From Coleophoma eucalyptorum (Eukaryota; Ascomycota; Leotiomycetes; Helotiales; Dermateaceae), in contig JALRME010000020.1 of the NCBI GenBank assembly GCA_026120035.1, forward strand, positions 1 to 64,000: 64,000 nt of DNA, in the 5' to 3' direction. Below the pieces are notes generated by a model that worked only from the letters and a program-made list of their open reading frames with translations, made no database searches and was not told the origin of the DNA. Shown piece after piece: positions 58,588-64,000 of this stretch. The position numbers and the translations under genes were made by a program. The number at the start of each line of letters is the position of its first letter. Positions within the stretch are counted from its first letter, which is position 1.

Positions 58588-60947
58588 AATATTCCATAGG
58601 CGCGCTTGGGGGGTTGGAGTGGAAGGAAATAGGAATGCGCTTGAGATGACTGGGCATGGCACGTCATCTTCTGGAGATTTAATCGGGTCTGGATCTTCGT
58701 GGTGGTTGCTGAGAAAGGAATGCTGGTTGGCGTTGGTTGGAACCGAGATCGAGCGAGCGATCATTGTCGAGATCTCGGGACGATCCATTATCTGGCGCTT
58801 CACGTGGAATGTTGTTGACAGGAACGTGAGATTGATTGGGAAAGCCACACCAGTCAAGGCAAGACAACAACAGATCAGCAAAGCGATATTCGATGATCGA
58901 TTCTCACCACAACCTTCCGCTTTAAACCTACCATTCCAATCACATAACATCATATCACGGGCTCACGACCAGAGAAACCCAGGACTCCCTGCCAATCCTC
59001 GGCAAGCCTCCTTCGCTCTACATCACCCTACCTACTTTCACACGCATCCTTTCACGATACCCTACTTATACTATATTCTTATTACACTTTTTACGGCTTT
59101 CACGATTCACATAACCCACATTTTTACCTTCTTATACCCCGTTACGACCTATCATCATCAACTCTACTGGAGTAGACGTTTGGATATTCAACTTCATTTG
59201 ATCACACACCTGCTCAATCTATATCGCCGATGCTATGCACGTGCGAAGAGCGCAAGTTAGATACTTACCTCTTTTGAAGATTGCCCATGCACCGGTGCGA
59301 CACTGTCATTTGTCGCTGGCGTTCATTGGGCCTGTTTCCTCATGAAGCCATTTGGCGAGGAGGCAGCTCTTAAGGAGATGGACAGGCGCGAAAGACAATG
59401 AACATCTCCTGGAGAGCGTTCAACACCTTTCCAGACTTCTGCGAAGAGATCTTCTATTGTTGCTTCACGTACATGCTTCCCTTTGCTCGAGAAGAGAACT
59501 TTTTTTGCTTTTAGGAGGAAGACGATTCGTTGCTTTGCAGAAGAAGGAGTCGGAGGCAGATATCGGCTTTAAGAACCTGATTCGTTTTTTTTGTATATAT
59601 ATGCATCTGCAGTACTTGCCCGATGTCCTGCGCTTTGCACTAGTTGCTAGAAATAAAATTTTTGATAATCTCAACAAGTCACCTGAAGAACGGGCTCTGC
59701 ATTGGTGACGTGACGATATTTTCAAACTTGGACGTCTTCTATATTGAGCATTGTTCTATGGAGGCTTGCTTTAGATGGCTTGGTTATTATCCTCTCCACC
59801 AATTTACATGGTCGTCTTCTGACCACCCTCTGATTGTTGTTTCTCTAGCAACGAGCAAGCCTCATCGTATCTAACTCATCTGAGAAGTTATTAATTTCTT
59901 TCTTAAACCCCGCCTCTTAAAAGTCCTACTAAAAGCTATTATAGCGCTCTAGACGCCTTGTTTCCCGACATTGGAACTATTGTCGCTAATTTAACTAGAT
60001 TCCCTTTGTGTAACGATAGACCATGTACTCTGCTTGCTTTGGCGCTGCTTCCCAACCTTGCAGTAGAGATCCGGGAGTCTATAGGGCAGCACTACTAGTG
60101 TTCCTCGGCAGATTACATGCGTACGCTATACTTTCCGACGAGGGATAATAAGGGACTGGATGCAAGGAAGACGTAGAAAAACATGGCAGAACAAGCCAAA
60201 GGGGCATGTAAACGGATAGCCAAGTTAGGTTTGGATGCGCTACTTGACACTTTGCCCTATCTTACCTGTCCCCGACCAATTTTACCTGGAAACTATATAG
60301 TAGATCTAAGTATCTAGGCGCTATCTAAATGCTCTTTAATTTCACTGTTATTGACAGGGCTTGTTCAACTACTCATACGTATTCTTTGTCCGCGTCTCCT
60401 GCATCACTAGTGATTTCGGATTCGTACAGCAATGCAATCGATTTGCGGTCGGTACTAAGTCCTCAACCGTACTATCTTTGGGTACTTTCTATATGCCTCG
60501 TGGCTACGGTGCCAATTCTAGATATTTAAATTACAGATGTATCAGCAAGATAGGGCATACACATAGGTCTAAAGATTGTGTCGGCGAAGTATGTCTGTTT
60601 GCTTTAATGGCTTGGTATGATGCCCGAAGTATATTTGAGGTTTTCGAGGCTAGACTCCATTCTGGAAGCAGACAAGTGGGTTGCAGAATGACATCAGCCT
60701 GATGATATTATTTACCTAGGGAGGTATAATAGAGGAATTGGAGGCTGTGATTTGTATGCCGATGCTTACCGGGAATCTGGACGTTCTCAGAGGAACTTCT
60801 CAAATGAGCTGACAATGGTAGCTCACAAAATGGTTTGCTCAGGAGCTTGATACAGTAATTACGTGTCATATTTTGGTTTTGCTGGATACTCCAATAAACG
60901 CCACTACCAAACTCCTGGCCTTGAACTACAAGTTCTTGTAGCTTCAT
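58588..60947. other. 2.4-kb gap between GPI-protein and thioredoxin genes
   Basis: The first part is probably the 3' UTR of the GPI-protein gene. A 213-codon frame at 58619-59260 has no domain and odd composition. Nothing else is recognised. Confidence 0.5.
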
Positions 60948-61753
60948 TCAGCTCAAATCGGCCAAAGTGCCCAGCTTCTTCGCAGGCGGTGGTGCAGCCC
61001 TTTTCACTCCAGTTGTTCTGCCTGCGGGTTGTGATGCTGTTGGAACACGGTGGATATTGAATGGCGAATTCTCCGCAGCTGTATAAGCATCAAACTATAA
61101 TACGTTAGCTTCAGCGCTCTCATGCACGTATTATCTGCACTATTGACGTACCGAGAAGAGGGAGATGAAGTATAGGCCGAAGAAAGCGATGATCGCGTCC
61201 ACAAATCCCTTTAGGTTCCATGGCCTAGTCATGGCACTCCTCGTACTTGGGGCACCTCCTAATGTCCTCCCAACCGAACTGTATGCTGGCTTTGCAGCTC
61301 CCGCTAACTTGACAGCATTCTCAATCGCGGACGTAAGTTTTCGTGTATCGGCGCCTTTGATAGTCTCGATCACGGATCCGGAACGGAAGATAAGGAAAGT
61401 TGGCATCCTGTCTCAAATATCAGTCACACGAGACGCTGGAAGTATGCCTAGGAGCTACTACTTACGCTGTGACACCATATTGCTGTGCAATCTGTTGCTG
61501 ATTATCAACGTTGACCTTAGCAAAGGAGACTCGATTCGGCTTCGAATGCTTGGTCGCAAGGGATTCAAAAGTAGGGCCAATGGCTTTGCAAGGACCACAC
61601 CAGTCTGCGTAGACTGTGGGCAAATTAAATTACATCAGCATGCGCGTACTCCAAGACATAGCAGGGGCGCTTACAGTCTGTTACGACGATGGTGGAGGAG
61701 CTGAGGAGTGTTCGGAACTGGTTTGCGGAGCCTATATGGACAGTTGACGACAT
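60948..61753 (-). CDS. Thioredoxin with C-terminal SelK-like membrane tail
   Basis: Four exons: 61753-61675, 61613-61466, 61407-61152, 61094-60948, giving 209 aa. Residues 1-105 are a thioredoxin domain: TIVVTDFYADWCGPCK with the redox pair Cys32/Cys35, VNVDNQQQIAQQYGV, and the cis-proline in AMPTFLIF. A linker leads to RPWNLKGFVDAIIAFFGLYF (about 137-156), one membrane helix, then FDAYTAAENSP and a Pro/basic tail ending PPPAKKLGTLADLS. The helix with its preceding PW and the PP-basic-GxxxxL ending resemble SelK/SelG proteins of the ER membrane, where SelK has SPW before the helix and PPRRMGRI near the end. SelK supports ERAD. No Sec codon is involved. Splice phases all fit. It is divergent from the SPOUT gene (213 bp apart). 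Confidence 0.88.
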
Positions 61754-61966
61754 CTTGAGTGTGTTAGATGTTTATTGTTAGGTACAGCGAGGTAGGAATG
61801 GAGTTGGTGATGATCTGGTTCCTGGCAGCGGGAATGCCTCCCTGGCTTATCTGATTGCGGCGCACGGGCTACAGAGTTCTGCCGTTGATTTTCTGGCCAC
61901 CGCCCTCGAATTTATCTTGAATTGAAAGAAAGCTTCAAGTCTGTATCGAACAACATTGTCGCAATC
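61754..61966. promoter_or_regulatory. Compact divergent promoter (thioredoxin/SPOUT)
   Basis: 213 bp separate the two start codons, so both genes must be driven from this short region. Confidence 0.5.
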
Positions 61967-63201
61967 ATGGGTCGAGGAGAAACAAATGCGCAAAAGGTAT
62001 TCTTTAATTACCATCCCTCTATTTCCTTCTGCTGACTTACTACTACAGAAGCGCAAGCGTCAGTCCGGTGCTAACCTTCCTGTCAATGGCTCAACTCCTG
62101 CCGTCGCTTCTGATGGAGTCGATACCTCAAAACCAACAGCCGTTTTCAAGCCCACGAAAGGAAGAGAATGGACTGTAAGTGTGGCACTGCCCGGAAGTAT
62201 CATTGCAAAGTAAGACCGTACACACCTTTTGTGTCAACATTGCTAACTCTGCTAGTGCCCAATCTCATGAACTTCGAACCTCCATGGCGGGTCACATAGC
62301 CCGCGCTCTCTCGGTATTCTGCGTCGACGAAATCATAATATTCTCAGATGGAAACGTCCCTACCTCAAACAAACGACACCATAACCGCGCGCACTCCCAC
62401 GGACATTATGCGGATTCTTCAGAAGACGAATACACTGGCACTTCGGACCCAGATCACTTCCTCGTCCACCTTCTCAGCTACCTCGAAACCCCACCACATC
62501 TACGCAGACATCTTTTTCCTTTACATCCTAATCTGAGAACGGCAGGTACCTTGCCGAGTCTGGATCTGCCGCATCACCTGAGGGCCGATGAATGGTGTCC
62601 TTTCCGGGAAGGCGTTACAAAAGAATGCGGTGCAGGAACCACAGTTGTCGAAGCTGGGCTAAGAATACCTGTAACAGTCGATGCTGAAATACCGCCGAAA
62701 ACAAGAGTCACTCTGAAGTTCGACGAGAGTGCTGAAGCAGCGAATCAAAATAATGCAAGTTCTGAAATCAAGGCAGAAGCCGTGAATCCAAATGAGCCAA
62801 GAGAGGAGGGAGGGTATTACTGGGGGTTTAATGTGCGAAGGGCGGCATCTCTCAGTGATGTCTTCACCGAGTGCGCGTATGACGGCGGCTACGATGTGAC
62901 CATAGGTACATCAGAACGAGGATCTTCTGTCGAGTCTCTGTATTCTGGCAGCGAGGAAGAGCAAAAAGTTGGAAAATTCAGTCATCTTTTAATTGTTTTT
63001 GGAGGCGTTGCGGGTCTGGAAGTCGCAGTTAAAAACGACCCAGAGCTTCAGCAGCTGCAGGTGACCGAGGCTAAGGACGTCTTCGACCGGTGGATCGATG
63101 TTTGTCCTGGACAAGGAAGTCGAACTATCAGAACAGAAGAAGCTGTTTGGATTGGACTGATGGGATTGCGGAGGCTGGTAGTCAGCAACGGCGAGCAATG
63201 A
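61967..63201 (+). CDS. SPOUT-superfamily RNA methyltransferase (SPOUT1/C9orf114-like)
   Basis: Three exons: 61967-61996, 62049-62209, 62256-63201, giving 378 aa. After a basic N terminus (GETNAQKKRKRQSG), the SPOUT domain starts VSVALPGSIIANAQSHELRT and continues ALSVFCVDEIIIFSD, HFLVHLLSYLETPPHLRR, FPLHPNLRTAGTLPSLDLPH and DEWCPFREGV. The C-terminal SAM-binding knot reads LLIVFGGVAGLEVAVKNDPEL, then FDRWIDVCPGQGSRTIRTEEA. The fold is a trefoil-knot methyltransferase; human SPOUT1 (CENP-32) and yeast Ygr283c/Ymr310c are related. The RNA target in fungi is not firmly known. An inserted disordered stretch (NNASSEIKAEAVNPNEP) lies mid-domain. Confidence 0.93.
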
Positions 63202-63779
63202 AATGATACCTTCGTACCTCGCCCTAATCATGTCCAAACCTCCCAGTGTGTAGTGGTTACTCTTCTGAGAAATGACTTCGTATTGATATTGCCTGAATGC
63301 GATTAAATATAGCCAATATGAGGAATCCACCTCATTGGTTAGGCAGCAGTCTAGCAACGGCGCAGCGTGGGATAAGTCACGTGCCGCATTTTTGGTCCCC
63401 TGTAATAGGTGCCGAAGTGGAAATTAAACAGCTAGGTGAGCGCAGTCCAAAGGACGCACCAAGAGCCAAACCCATGCCTCCCCTTGCATCATCATGGAGC
63501 CGTTAGGAACTGGAGCAATCAGCTTGGCCGTGCAACACCCAACGGAGATTGTCACAGTGATGCTAAACTTGGTCGTGATGGGGCACAGGCATCTCCGCCT
63601 TTTCATTTAAACATCGTCGCGCGCCTCTTTCACTTTCTTCATCTCTACGATCTTGCAAGCTCAAACTTCACCCACGCTCTTTAGCAAACCCAAAATCTCT
63701 CTCAGGCTCTGCCTACCTTACACTCTTTTTATTTGAAAATACTTCTTCAAATCACATAATTCACCTTTCTAAATACATA
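63202..63779. other. Intergenic, promoter of the edge gene
   Basis: 578 bp. The last 170 bp carry pyrimidine-rich CTTTCACTTTCTTC-type tracts typical of highly expressed fungal genes. No ORF with a domain. Confidence 0.55.
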
Positions 63780-64000
63780 ATGCAGTTCTCCAAGACTCTT
63801 TTGGCCCTGGCCTCGCTGTTCGCAGCTTCCTCTGCCTACACCGTCTTGACCCCAACGCTGAATTCGACCATCTCCAAGGGAGCCAACGTGGATGTGACCT
63901 GGAGCAGCGTCGACACCGATGCCTCGACCTTCTCCATCTACTTGGTTAACTTCGCAACTGCTCACTACCCACCAACCGTTCTCTCGCTCGCCCAGAACGT
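63780..64000 (+). CDS. Secreted Kre9/Knh1-like Ser-Thr-rich protein (5' part only)
   Basis: Starts at ATG 63780 and is open to the window edge (73 codons). A signal peptide (MQFSKTLLALASLFAASSA) precedes the start of a Kre9/Knh1-type domain: YTVLTPTLNSTISKGANVDV, then TWSSVDTDASTFSIYLVNF. This beta-sandwich is common in Ser/Thr-rich GPI-anchored wall proteins of ascomycetes. The C terminus, and with it any GPI signal, is outside the window. Confidence 0.85.
   Translation, partial: MQFSKTLLALASLFAASSAYTVLTPTLNSTISKGANVDVTWSSVDTDASTFSIYLVNFATAHYPPTVLSLAQN

Noticed and set aside
58619..59260. 213-codon open frame after the GPI-protein gene
   Set aside because: No domain, unusual composition and position in the likely 3' UTR; long frames occur by chance in such GC-balanced sequence.
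1..64000. CRISPR array, rRNA or bacterial-type operon
   Set aside because: No spaced direct-repeat array or rRNA sequence was seen; gene structure is eukaryotic.

Overview
The window reads as nuclear chromosome of a filamentous ascomycete (Pezizomycotina; a Leotiomycete would fit, but I cannot prove the class). The reasons are many short introns (44-165 nt, mostly GTAAGT/GTATGT donors with CTAAC-like branch sites), a HET-domain relic, a pogo-type DNA transposon whose only damage is transition-type TAG stops as left by RIP, and fungal families such as Zn2Cys6 regulators, SUR7, Kre9/Knh1-like and RSM22. Sixteen protein genes could be resolved to exon level, plus one gene running off the right edge, one transposase pseudogene and one HET pseudogene. 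Every spliced model below was checked for phase and ends in a multiple of three.

Layout. 1-1470: decayed pogo/Fot1-like transposase. 2.6-4.3 kb (-): seven-transmembrane receptor-like protein with a 7-nt micro-exon. 4.3-10.5 kb: gene-free. 10.5-11.9 kb (+): nucleoside-hydrolase-like protein. 13.2-18.8 kb (-): secreted GH3 beta-glucosidase with a PA14 insert and, upstream on the same strand, a Zn2Cys6 regulator. 20.5 kb: HET pseudogene. 24.3 kb: tiny membrane protein. 25.5-26.4 kb (-): basic, helical protein of unknown function. 27.4-29.8 kb (-): PIF1-family helicase with an N-terminal RNase-H1-type hybrid-binding domain and a WW domain. 30.2-32.6 kb (-) and 33.0-36.1 kb (+): divergently transcribed DUF7580-like and C2H2 zinc-finger proteins, both of classes often seen in fungal allorecognition or immune-like loci. 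36.7-39.4 kb (+): mitochondrial RSM22. 39.9 kb: second tiny membrane protein. 42.7-43.7 kb (+): isochorismatase-like hydrolase with a signal peptide. 45.0-47.1 kb (+): PNG1-type transglutaminase-fold protein lacking catalytic Cys and His. 49.2-50.2 kb (+): SUR7-family membrane protein. 51.4-52.8 kb (-): O-methyltransferase. 52.8-58.3 kb: gene-free. 58.3 kb (+): small GPI-anchored wall protein. 60.9-61.8 kb (-): thioredoxin fused to a SelK-like membrane tail. 62.0-63.2 kb (+): SPOUT RNA methyltransferase. 63.8 kb to the edge (+): secreted Kre9/Knh1-like protein.

Housekeeping genes (RSM22, SPOUT, PNG1, SUR7, thioredoxin) alternate with accessory ones (HET relic, DUF7580, acuF-type zinc finger, transposon). 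The most promising unusual items are the hybrid-binding/WW/PIF1 helicase with a palindromic MCB-like site upstream, the thioredoxin-SelK-like fusion, the catalytically dead PNG1 with an N-terminal extension, and the divergent DUF7580/C2H2 pair. I do not see one clear multi-gene system that I could call new with confidence.
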